From: Pseudoalteromonas sp. N1230-9
GTDB lineage: Bacteria > Pseudomonadota > Gammaproteobacteria > Enterobacterales > Alteromonadaceae
DNA length: 64,000 nt
Reading direction: 5' to 3'
NCBI RefSeq assembly: GCF_032716425.1
Contig: NZ_CP090419.1
Location: forward strand, 321,001 to 385,000
This document shows, in pieces, positions 56,892-64,000 of the stretch. Below the pieces are notes generated by a model that saw only the letters and a program-made list of their open reading frames with translations, searched no databases and was not told the DNA's origin. Every line of letters starts with the position of its first letter. The stretch's first letter is position 1. Both the position numbers and the translations under genes were made by a program.

Positions 56892-58094
56892 ATGACGACA
56901 GAACATGTTAAGCCTTGTGTGTTGCTCACGAGTAATCAATATAAACCTAATATTGGTGGAATTGAGAACTCGCTTTATCACTTAGCACAAGAATACCTTC
57001 TGCTGGGCTATGAAGTTGTTATTGTAGCCAGTGATCTCAACCCAGAAAATAAAGAATTACCTGAAGTCGAAATAGAAGAGGGTGTGACTATTTATCGCTA
57101 CTGTTTCGGACGCAGCAGAGGTTTAGGGCGAGTGTTAAAGCAGACTTATAATGCTGTTAAGCTTTATAAAAAAGTTTTACAGCGTCACTCACCGGTATTA
57201 ACTATTTGTCGTTTTCACTTTAATGTTCTGTATTTAAAAGCCCTAAAATATAAAAATATTGTTTATTTAGTGCCAGGGGTTGTTGCTAACGAAACAAAAG
57301 CCAGCTACAGAGCTAATGATAATAAGCTACTAAAGCTAAAAGGGCACCTATCATTTTTTTTGCATAAAACTGTGCAACGTATGGCATTTAATAGCGCTGA
57401 TAAATTATTTGTTTTCAGCGAAAACATGCAGCAGCAAATCCGAAATATTAACCGCTCTAAAGCAATGAATATTTGTAAGCCAGGCGTTAGTTTGTCTCGA
57501 TTTAGTTTGGTGACACAAACTGAAAAATCTCAGCTAAAAAAAGAGCTAGGTTTACCAGAGCAAAGCAAGGCTTTTTTATGTATAGGGCGCTTTGTGAAAG
57601 CAAAGGGGTTTGATACTGCAATTGAAGCTTTAAAGCTTTTAAACGACAACAATGCGTCGCTTTGGCTACTAGGTGAAGGCGCTGAAGAGGCTGAATTACG
57701 CGCACTTTCTGAACGGTTAAATGTTAGTGATAGAGTGATCTTTTTAGGTCGCCAAAGTTGCCCTGAAAATTATTATAAAGCAGCTGACTTTTTCATTATG
57801 TCTTCAACATATGAGCCCTTAGGGCAAACCATTTTAGAAGCGTTATCGTCAGGCTTACCTATTATAGGTGCAAAATCGAGCAGCAACGTAGTTACTGCGA
57901 CGAGTGAGATTTTGGAGCCTTCAAACAATATATTGGTCGATGAGTATTCTGCCTCTGCCTTTGCCAGAGGAATGACGAGCTTAATGGCTTTACCTGAGAC
58001 GCAGTATGCTCAGTTACAATATGAAAATAGAGAACTTGCAGAGCAAAAATTCAGCTGGCGTGTGCTTGCTAAGGAGTTAGCAGGTGATTTCTAA
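56892..58094 (+). CDS. Family 4 glycosyltransferase
   Basis: A GT-B glycosyltransferase of 400 residues. It begins with the PNIGGIENSLYHLAQEYLLLGYEVV acceptor-side motif. Later come CIGRFVKAKGFDTAIEAL, WLLGEGAEEAELRAL and the donor-binding STYEPLGQTILEALSSGLPIIG. The ATG at 56892 begins 5 bases after the Wzz stop. A longer in-frame start at 56808 lies inside wzz. It overlaps the acetyltransferase gene by 11 bases. Confidence 0.92.
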   Translation: MTTEHVKPCVLLTSNQYKPNIGGIENSLYHLAQEYLLLGYEVVIVASDLNPENKELPEVEIEEGVTIYRYCFGRSRGLGRVLKQTYNAVKLYKKVLQRHSPVLTICRFHFNVLYLKALKYKNIVYLVPGVVANETKASYRANDNKLLKLKGHLSFFLHKTVQRMAFNSADKLFVFSENMQQQIRNINRSKAMNICKPGVSLSRFSLVTQTEKSQLKKELGLPEQSKAFLCIGRFVKAKGFDTAIEALKLLNDNNASLWLLGEGAEEAELRALSERLNVSDRVIFLGRQSCPENYYKAADFFIMSSTYEPLGQTILEALSSGLPIIGAKSSSNVVTATSEILEPSNNILVDEYSASAFARGMTSLMALPETQYAQLQYENRELAEQKFSWRVLAKELAGDF

Positions 58095-58632
58095 GTTATT
58101 CTATTATTTATTAAAAATCATTAGTAGAGTCGTTAGTTCTGATAAATTACAGACTAAAATTGATAGCTTAGGCTATGCATTGAGTATCCAAAAATACACC
58201 AGACAAGGTGCTCAGATTGGAGAAAATACACTTATTATTGATACTAAACTCTCGTCTTCATCTAAAGGAGACCGTTTTTATATCGGTAAAGATTGCACTA
58301 TTACCGGAGCTACACTTTTAGGTCACGATGCTTCTCCTACATTGTTTTTAAAGGAACTGGTGGTTCACAAAGATAGCTATAGAAAAGGATCTCGGCGCTC
58401 TTACCGAAAAGCAATTACCATCGGCGATAATGTTTTCATCGGTTGGGGGAGCATTATTTTACCTGGGGTCACTATTGGAAGTAACACTATCATTGGTGCA
58501 GGAAGTGTTGTCACAAAAGATATTCCTGATGGAGTGGTTGCGGCTGGAAACCCTGCTAAAGTTGTCAAGTCTACAGACGACTACGTTACAGCTTATAGAG
58601 AAACCCTTAAAAAAGAGCCCGGTAATTTCTGA
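58084..58632 (+). CDS. Left-handed beta-helix O-acetyltransferase
   Basis: A 182-residue hexapeptide-repeat protein. Its C-terminal half has ITIGDNVFIGWGSIILPGVTIGSNTIIGAGSVVTKDIPDGVVAAGNPAKVV, the classic LbH acetyltransferase end. The start is GTG within the end of the previous gene. It probably O-acetylates a sugar of the repeat unit. Its stop overlaps the start of the polymerase gene (TGATG). Confidence 0.87.
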   Translation: MISKLFYYLLKIISRVVSSDKLQTKIDSLGYALSIQKYTRQGAQIGENTLIIDTKLSSSSKGDRFYIGKDCTITGATLLGHDASPTLFLKELVVHKDSYRKGSRRSYRKAITIGDNVFIGWGSIILPGVTIGSNTIIGAGSVVTKDIPDGVVAAGNPAKVVKSTDDYVTAYRETLKKEPGNF

Positions 58633-59906
58633 TGTTAAAGCTCTTTTTTTCAAACGATGATGGGCCTTCATATGCGGATAAGCTATGCGTATTTATGATG
58701 AGCCTTTATCTACTTGCTGATGTTGCTTCTGGATTTACTGTTCTTCAGTTAGGGGTGGATTTAAAGCTGTCACTGCTATACAAATTACCATTAACTGGAT
58801 TGGTGCTGTTACTCGTACTGAAACTTGATCCAAGGTATTTTATTTTCTTATGCCTTTTATTAGCGATACTGCTCATGGGGCCGGTATTTCAATTACTCTC
58901 ATACGCTGATACTTTCTTTTTTATTACTGACTTCTCAAACGTGTATAAAATCCTCATGCCAATGTCTATTTTTATTTATTTTGGCCTGTTGGCTGCGCGT
59001 TGGGGGTTGTTTACTAGAAAATGGCTCGAAAGAATATTAATTAGTAATTTTGCTATCTTGTGTTTTAACTTATTTTTAGGTGCGTTAGGTTTTGGTCGCT
59101 CAAGTTATCAATTAAGAGATGGTGAAACGGCAGGTTCTAATGGTTTTATATATGCGGCAAATGAATTAGGTGCGACCATGGTCGTGCTTTTCTCTTTCAT
59201 GCTTCATATGTGTTGGAACTATAAGCGTAAGTGGTACATTGTATTTTCTTTATTTACTGTGCTTTGTGGCTTACTTGTCGCCACTAAAACTGCCATGCTC
59301 GCTGCTGTAAGTCTTGTGTTTATTGTGCCTATTCTCAATGAAAGAGAGAGGCTGTTTAAAATGACTAAGCTGAAATTATATATTCTTGTACCTATGTTCT
59401 GTGCTATAGCGGTCATTGTATATGTAATTAACGATTTACTCATGGCTTTAGGCTTGTACGACAGACTCATGTGGGTATTGAGCCAAAAAGGCGTTTTAGG
59501 AATAATTCTATCTGGCAGAGATGAATTTGCACAAGAATTGTTAGTTGTTTACGTTAATTACCTAGAATTTTGGCAGCAACTTATTGGGGTCGGAACTGCG
59601 GGAATCGCTGAGTTTATCCCTATAAAATACTCTGCAGAAATTGATGCGATCGATGTATTAGTTTACTTTGGATTCACTGGCTTATTTGTATGTTTTTCCT
59701 TTTACTTTTTTACCTTTATTAAAGCCTTAAAGCAGTGTGTTAGGCCTGAATCTATTTATAGTCCTGCGGTGTTGGCTGGTACTCTTATCCTGCTATTTTT
59801 ATCGCAGCTGAGTGGCCATGTTTGGATTTCTGGCACGTTAGGGATTTCACTCGGTTGTTTTGTATCGTTATTATGGGTAGACACGGAAAGTAGGAGTAAC
59901 TCATGA
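58632..59906 (+). CDS. Wzy-like O-antigen/polysaccharide polymerase
   Basis: A 424-residue hydrophobic protein with about 10-11 membrane segments and a larger periplasmic loop near 315-355. It lies between an acetyltransferase and glycosyltransferase genes, as Wzy polymerases usually do, and has a GATMVVLFSF and a SGRDEFAQELL stretch as in the O-antigen ligase/polymerase superfamily. Sequence signatures in this family are weak, so the call is from topology and context. Confidence 0.75.
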   Translation: MLKLFFSNDDGPSYADKLCVFMMSLYLLADVASGFTVLQLGVDLKLSLLYKLPLTGLVLLLVLKLDPRYFIFLCLLLAILLMGPVFQLLSYADTFFFITDFSNVYKILMPMSIFIYFGLLAARWGLFTRKWLERILISNFAILCFNLFLGALGFGRSSYQLRDGETAGSNGFIYAANELGATMVVLFSFMLHMCWNYKRKWYIVFSLFTVLCGLLVATKTAMLAAVSLVFIVPILNERERLFKMTKLKLYILVPMFCAIAVIVYVINDLLMALGLYDRLMWVLSQKGVLGIILSGRDEFAQELLVVYVNYLEFWQQLIGVGTAGIAEFIPIKYSAEIDAIDVLVYFGFTGLFVCFSFYFFTFIKALKQCVRPESIYSPAVLAGTLILLFLSQLSGHVWISGTLGISLGCFVSLLWVDTESRSNS

Positions 59907-60787
59907 CATCATGCCAACCTCTCGTGAGTGTTTGGATACCAACCTACAACCGACTTTCACTTCTCAAAAGAGCTGTTGAGTCGGTAAAAAAGCAAACTTA
60001 TAAAAACATAGAAATATTTATCGTTGATAATGGCTCTACAGATGGGACTGTTGAGTACTTAAAACAGTTAGCTGGCGAGAATGAAAATATTCGCTTTCAC
60101 TGTTTTGGCGAAAATGAGGGCGCATGTCGTGCTCGCAACTATGCAATTCAACATTCTCAAGGTGAGTATGTGACAGGCCTTGATGATGATGATGAATTTT
60201 TACCAACCAGAATCGCAGACTTAGTTGAGGCATTTGAAGAGAAATATGCCTTTGTTTGTAGCGGCTATATTTGGGATTACGGTCAAACTCAACGACCTAT
60301 CTTAAATTCAGATATGATCATTGATATAGATGCTCAGCTGAACTTCAATCAAGCGTCTAATCAAGTTCTTACTAGGAGAGCGCGCTTAATAGAGGCAGGA
60401 TTATTTGATGAGTCAGTTGTGTCATCTCAGGATTGGGAACTGTGGACTCGAATGATTTTGAAATTTGGTGCTGCGAAACGAATAAGTACTCCTTCATATA
60501 TAGTGCATACTGCTCATGACAAACCCAGAATTACGGATAATCAAAAGAATCGCTCTGTAGGGTTCCAACAATTTTACGATCGGTATGGTCATTTAATGTC
60601 AAAAAGAAACAAAAAGTGTTTTGATTTTTTGGTTTATTACAGTAGCGGTCAAAAAGTAAGTCTGCTAACTGTATTTAAATACTTTACTCCTCCTATTGCG
60701 GGGAAATTACTGAGAGCATGGCTGGCTTCGTTATTTCCTGGACTTGCTAAAAAGAGATTAGAGCGTTTTAGAAAGGTTCAAAAATGA
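59903..60787 (+). CDS. Family 2 glycosyltransferase
   Basis: A GT-A glycosyltransferase of 294 residues. It begins VSVWIPTYNRLSLLKRAVESV, continues with IVDNGSTDGT and the metal-binding GLDDDDEFL (DxD), and has VSSQDWELWTRM with the probable catalytic base. It overlaps the polymerase gene and the next GT4 gene by four bases each. Confidence 0.92.
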   Translation: MTSCQPLVSVWIPTYNRLSLLKRAVESVKKQTYKNIEIFIVDNGSTDGTVEYLKQLAGENENIRFHCFGENEGACRARNYAIQHSQGEYVTGLDDDDEFLPTRIADLVEAFEEKYAFVCSGYIWDYGQTQRPILNSDMIIDIDAQLNFNQASNQVLTRRARLIEAGLFDESVVSSQDWELWTRMILKFGAAKRISTPSYIVHTAHDKPRITDNQKNRSVGFQQFYDRYGHLMSKRNKKCFDFLVYYSSGQKVSLLTVFKYFTPPIAGKLLRAWLASLFPGLAKKRLERFRKVQK

Positions 60788-61869
60788 GTAAGATTTGTTT
60801 TATTGCAAACCTTTTTCCATCAAAAAAAGACCCTTCATTTGGTAGCTTTGTGGGTAAAAATTATCTACAGCTTCAGACACAAGGGAATCATATTGTAAGT
60901 AAAGTCGTTATTGATCACCGTGCTTCAGGTTTTGCAAAGCTTATCTGCTATATAAAATTCATTGCAAGCGGGATGTATGCGATAAGTAAGCGGAATTATG
61001 ACTTCATTTATTTTCATTACTTAACATATTCGACCCTTTGCCTTATTCCTTTTCTATTGGTTGGAAAGCCGAAGTACGTAGTAAATATTCATGGTGATGA
61101 TCTTGTTGGTAATACAACTATCCATAAAGTAATGGGATTTGCGTCTAAGTTAATATTAAAAAAAAGTACTGCAGTCGTTGTTCCATCATCCTATTTCAAA
61201 GATAAACTTCTTGAGTTACATCCTTGGTATGATAAGGAGAAAATTATTGTATCTCCGTCTGGTGGTGTGGATTTTGATATATTTAAACCAACCATCAGCC
61301 CTTCACCATCTTTTTTTACTTTAGGGTATGTCTCTCGAATAGATGAAGGGAAAGGGTGGCAAGAATTGCTAGAAGCCTTAGTGTTAATTAGACAGTCTCA
61401 CCCTCATTTGATTAGTAAACTAAGGTTGAATATCTATGGCACAGGCGCAGAGGTTGACGAACTAGTAAACACAATAGCCAACAGTGACTTATCTTCATTG
61501 GTTACATACTATGGGGCATTAGAACCAAATCTATTAGTTGATAAGTATAGTGAAATGGATGCTTTTATTTTTCCAACTCACAGAGAAAGTTTTGGTTTAG
61601 TGGCCGTAGAAGCTCTTGCATGTGGAACACCCGTTTTAGCATCCAATATCAGCCCAGTGAATGACATAGTTATACCTGGTAAAAACGGTTTATTGTTTGA
61701 TGTAAAAGATAAAAACTCTATTGCCGATACAATCGTCGAATTACTAGAAATGGCACCTCAAGACTATGAATTACTGAGCTCATTTGCTCGTCAATCGGTA
61801 TGTAACTATCGTTCAACTGAAGTCGCGCAGCATTTAGAAAATGAACTCAAAAAGCGATTATTACCCTAG
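60784..61869 (+). CDS. Family 4 glycosyltransferase
   Basis: A GT-B glycosyltransferase of 361 residues. It has FPSKKDPSFGSFVGKN at the N-terminus, NIHGDDLVGN, LGYVSRIDEGKGWQELLEAL and the donor-binding FPTHRESFGLVAVEALACGTPVLAS. It is the third GT4 enzyme of the cluster and ends 9 bases before ugd. Confidence 0.92.
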   Translation: MSKICFIANLFPSKKDPSFGSFVGKNYLQLQTQGNHIVSKVVIDHRASGFAKLICYIKFIASGMYAISKRNYDFIYFHYLTYSTLCLIPFLLVGKPKYVVNIHGDDLVGNTTIHKVMGFASKLILKKSTAVVVPSSYFKDKLLELHPWYDKEKIIVSPSGGVDFDIFKPTISPSPSFFTLGYVSRIDEGKGWQELLEALVLIRQSHPHLISKLRLNIYGTGAEVDELVNTIANSDLSSLVTYYGALEPNLLVDKYSEMDAFIFPTHRESFGLVAVEALACGTPVLASNISPVNDIVIPGKNGLLFDVKDKNSIADTIVELLEMAPQDYELLSSFARQSVCNYRSTEVAQHLENELKKRLLP

Positions 61870-61878
61870 GAAAGTTTA

Positions 61879-63045
61879 ATGAAAATCACTATTGTTGGAA
61901 CTGGTTATGTAGGCTTATCAAATGCAATGTTACTTGCTCAGCATAACCAAGTTATTGCACTGGATATTGTTGAAGAAAAAGTTGAGTTGCTTAATTCTGG
62001 TAAGTCGCCAATTATCGATACAGAAATCGAAGCATTCTTGATGAATAAAGATTTACAGTTTTCGGCAACCACAGATAAGCACTTAGCATTGAAAGATGCT
62101 GAATTTGTGATTATTGCAACACCCACTGATTACGACCCTGATACTAACTATTTTAATACGGGTTCAGTTGAAGCGGTTATTAATGATGTTTTAGCTATCA
62201 ATCCTAGTGCAACGATGGTGATTAAGTCTACGGTTCCGGTTGGCTTTACTAAAGCAATAAAAGAGCAGGTGAATAGCGACAATATCATTTTTTCTCCAGA
62301 GTTTCTGCGTGAAGGTAAAGCACTTTACGATAACTTGCATCCATCACGCATTATCGTTGGTGAGAAAAGTGAGCGTGCAAAGGTATTTGCTGAGCTATTA
62401 ACCCAAGGGGCAGAAAAAGAACATATTGATATTTTGTTTACTGACTCAACGGAAGCCGAAGCGATTAAGCTTTTTTCAAATACCTATTTAGCAATGCGTG
62501 TAGCCTATTTTAATGAGCTGGATAGTTATGCCCAAAGTCATGACCTTGATGCTAAGCAAATAATTCAAGGTGTTGGTTTAGATCCGCGTATTGGCTCTCA
62601 TTATAATAACCCTTCGTTTGGGTATGGCGGATATTGCTTACCAAAAGATACCAAGCAATTACTAGCAAACTATAAAGATGTGCCGAATAATATGATTCGA
62701 GCAATTGTTGATGCAAACTCGACAAGAAAGGACTTTATTGCCGAATCAATTATTAAACAAAACCCTAAAGTCGTAGGGATTTATAGGCTGGTCATGAAGT
62801 CCGGATCTGACAACTTTAGGGCTTCAGCTGTGCAAGGCATTATGAAGCGCATTAAAGCAAAAGGCATTGAGGTTATTATTTATGAACCTAGCCTACAAGA
62901 GAGTGAGTTCTTTAATTCAGAAGTCGTAAAAACAATTGATGAACTTAAATCACGCGCCGATATTATTATTTCTAATCGAAATACCGATGAATTGGCTGAT
63001 GTAGCTGAAAAAGTGTACACACGCGATTTGTTCGGTAGTGATTAG
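61879..63045 (+). CDS. ugd: UDP-glucose 6-dehydrogenase
   Basis: The 388-residue NAD-dependent enzyme that makes UDP-glucuronate. It has an N-terminal Rossmann motif [22 protein letters not shown], and the catalytic Cys253 in [13 protein letters not shown]. The length and sequence match the short bacterial Ugd group (E. coli Ugd). With galU downstream it forms the route glucose-1-phosphate to UDP-glucose to UDP-glucuronate, so the polymer probably contains glucuronate or a derivative. Confidence 0.96.
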   Translation: MKITIVGTGYVGLSNAMLLAQHNQVIALDIVEEKVELLNSGKSPIIDTEIEAFLMNKDLQFSATTDKHLALKDAEFVIIATPTDYDPDTNYFNTGSVEAVINDVLAINPSATMVIKSTVPVGFTKAIKEQVNSDNIIFSPEFLREGKALYDNLHPSRIIVGEKSERAKVFAELLTQGAEKEHIDILFTDSTEAEAIKLFSNTYLAMRVAYFNELDSYAQSHDLDAKQIIQGVGLDPRIGSHYNNPSFGYGGYCLPKDTKQLLANYKDVPNNMIRAIVDANSTRKDFIAESIIKQNPKVVGIYRLVMKSGSDNFRASAVQGIMKRIKAKGIEVIIYEPSLQESEFFNSEVVKTIDELKSRADIIISNRNTDELADVAEKVYTRDLFGSD

Positions 63046-63223
63046 TTATTTATTACCATAATTAAATGTTAACTAAGCCTTTTATCTTTAGGTGAGAGGC
63101 TTGGTTAATTCAATAGTATGGTTTTATTTTGCGCTGTATTTCCCCACGTTTTATTCAACACAAAAAGTGTCATTATTTATTGTTAACATGAAGAATATTA
63201 ATAATAAATTACCTTAGGTTTGA

Positions 63224-63252
63224 TATAATGTTCCCCTTTTGAGTGGTATAAT
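63224..63252 (+). promoter_or_regulatory. Tandem -10-like repeats upstream of galU
   Basis: ATATAATGTTCCC (63223-63235) and GTATAATTGTTCCC (63246-63259) form a direct repeat, each holding TATAAT. The first is also an extended -10 (TGATATAAT). Two nearby start sites are possible for a transcript through galU. Confidence 0.4.
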
Positions 63253-63419
63253 TGTTCCCTCGTTACGGCAAATAAATGCTTTTCGTAAACGCATTATTTT
63301 AGTCACGATTTAGCATTTTATTTAGTTGGGCGCGTAACAATAAATGATTGATTATGTCGCACCCTGTTTTTACTCAGCAAGTCATAAAATAAAAAATAGC
63401 GGGTATTAAATTAGCTTAG

Positions 63420-63503
63420 CGACTTAGCCTAAAAGGGCATGAGCCTCAAGGGGTTACCATATTTGATGAAGTGAGCGAAGTTTTGCCTCGCTTGTATGAG
63501 TAG
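63420..63503 (+). pseudogene. Possible gene remnant before galU
   Basis: A frame of 27 codons ending in TAG encodes LSLKGHEPQGVTIFDEV and then SEVLPRLYE, which looks like the C-terminus of a real protein. There is an in-frame stop just upstream and no start codon in this frame. I do not recognise the family. It may be the scar of a deleted gene at the end of the cluster. Confidence 0.25.
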
Positions 63504-63591
63504 TAAAAGTGATGATTTGTTCATATTCGAGCAAGCTTTACACTGCTAACTTAGTTATAAATTTGAGTTAATATTTAAAAAAGGACTTAAT

Positions 63592-64000
63592 ATGAAAGCT
63601 GTTATCCCTGTTGCGGGTCTTGGAACTCGTATGCTTCCAATGACCAAAGCCATTCCAAAGGAAATGTTGCCGCTTGTCGATAAACCTCTTATTCAATACA
63701 TTGTTGATGAATGTGTAGCGGCAGGCATTAAAGAGATTGTGCTTGTAACACATAGCTCTAAAAATGCCATTGAAAACCACTTTGATACCAGCTTTGAGCT
63801 CGAAGCGACACTCGAAAAGCGTGTTAAACGCACTTTATTAGAAGAAGTACGCTCTATTTGCCCTGATGATGTGACGATTATGCATGTGCGTCAAGGCGAA
63901 GCAAAAGGGCTTGGTCATGCGGTATTATGTGCGAAACCTATTGTAGGTGATGATGACTTTGTTGTTGTGCTACCAGACGTCATTCTTGATAGCTATACCG
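63592..64000 (+). CDS. galU: UTP-glucose-1-phosphate uridylyltransferase, N-terminal part
   Basis: The first 136 residues of GalU, cut by the right edge of the window. The N-terminal [36 protein letters not shown], the central [12 protein letters not shown] and VVLPDVILD are diagnostic. It makes UDP-glucose, the substrate of the Ugd enzyme upstream. AAAGGA lies before the ATG. Confidence 0.96.
   Translation, partial: MKAVIPVAGLGTRMLPMTKAIPKEMLPLVDKPLIQYIVDECVAAGIKEIVLVTHSSKNAIENHFDTSFELEATLEKRVKRTLLEEVRSICPDDVTIMHVRQGEAKGLGHAVLCAKPIVGDDDFVVVLPDVILDSYT

Larger units (their letters stand above)
63046..63591. other. Intergenic region between ugd and galU
   Basis: These 546 bases hold two -10-like elements in a short direct repeat (63224-63229 and 63247-63252). 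A 28-codon frame ending at 63503 reads as the tail of an unidentified protein (see the pseudogene entry). No full gene is seen, and there is no strong terminator after ugd. Confidence 0.5.

Overview
The window looks like a chromosomal segment of a marine gammaproteobacterium of the Alteromonadales, most likely Pseudoalteromonas or a close relative. The grounds are the moderate-to-low GC content, the housekeeping gene orders (queA-tgt-yajC-secD-secF; suhB/trmJ-iscRSUA-hscBA-fdx), a chitin/GlcNAc gene pair, and a surface-protein gene of the kind described in marine Gammaproteobacteria. Family calls rest on motifs and recalled family sequences; no database search was possible.

Layout. 1-4.9 kb: the end of queA, then tgt (queuosine in tRNA) and the Sec accessory genes yajC, secD and secF. 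4.9-8.2 kb: a small lipoprotein, an EAL/GGDEF cyclic-di-GMP protein behind a possible Pho box, and a periplasmic binding-like protein. 8.2-15.7 kb: suhB on the minus strand, trmJ, then the ISC iron-sulfur operon behind three IscR-type boxes. 15.8-21.7 kb: a GabD-like dehydrogenase, a GH20 beta-hexosaminidase and a NagP-like sugar permease. The last two share a LacI-type operator, and GC-rich hairpin repeats with a 64-bp period flank the hexosaminidase gene.

22.2-28.4 kb: a first polysaccharide locus (rmlB, rmlA, flippase, sugar aminotransferase, acetyltransferase, glycosyltransferase), probably making an N-acetylated 4-amino-4,6-dideoxyhexose. 28.6-34.4 kb: tRNA-His, an MscS channel, a DUF481 outer-membrane protein, a large multi-SLBB polysaccharide export protein and a nitroreductase-like protein.

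34.5-47.3 kb is the most interesting part. It holds a compact type II secretion-like operon in the order G-E-F-H-I-J-K-L-M-C-D with a lipoprotein (probably self-piloting) secretin. Directly downstream is a very highly expressed-looking, cysteine-free secreted protein resembling the Slr4 type of S-layer proteins, followed by a small secreted protein. I propose a dedicated secretion and surface-layer module.

47.3-64 kb: a second, larger envelope polysaccharide region. It has a sulfotransferase-like protein and a flippase on the minus strand, a pyruvyl transferase, a WecA-type initiating transferase, a second flippase, several glycosyltransferases, an inverted PssD/PssE-type split glycosyltransferase pair, a Wzz chain-length protein, an acetyltransferase, a Wzy-like polymerase, UDP-glucose dehydrogenase and the start of galU. 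Together these suggest an acidic, glucuronate-containing polymer with possible pyruvate, sulfate and acetyl decorations. No insertion sequence, integrase, CRISPR array or rRNA gene was seen.
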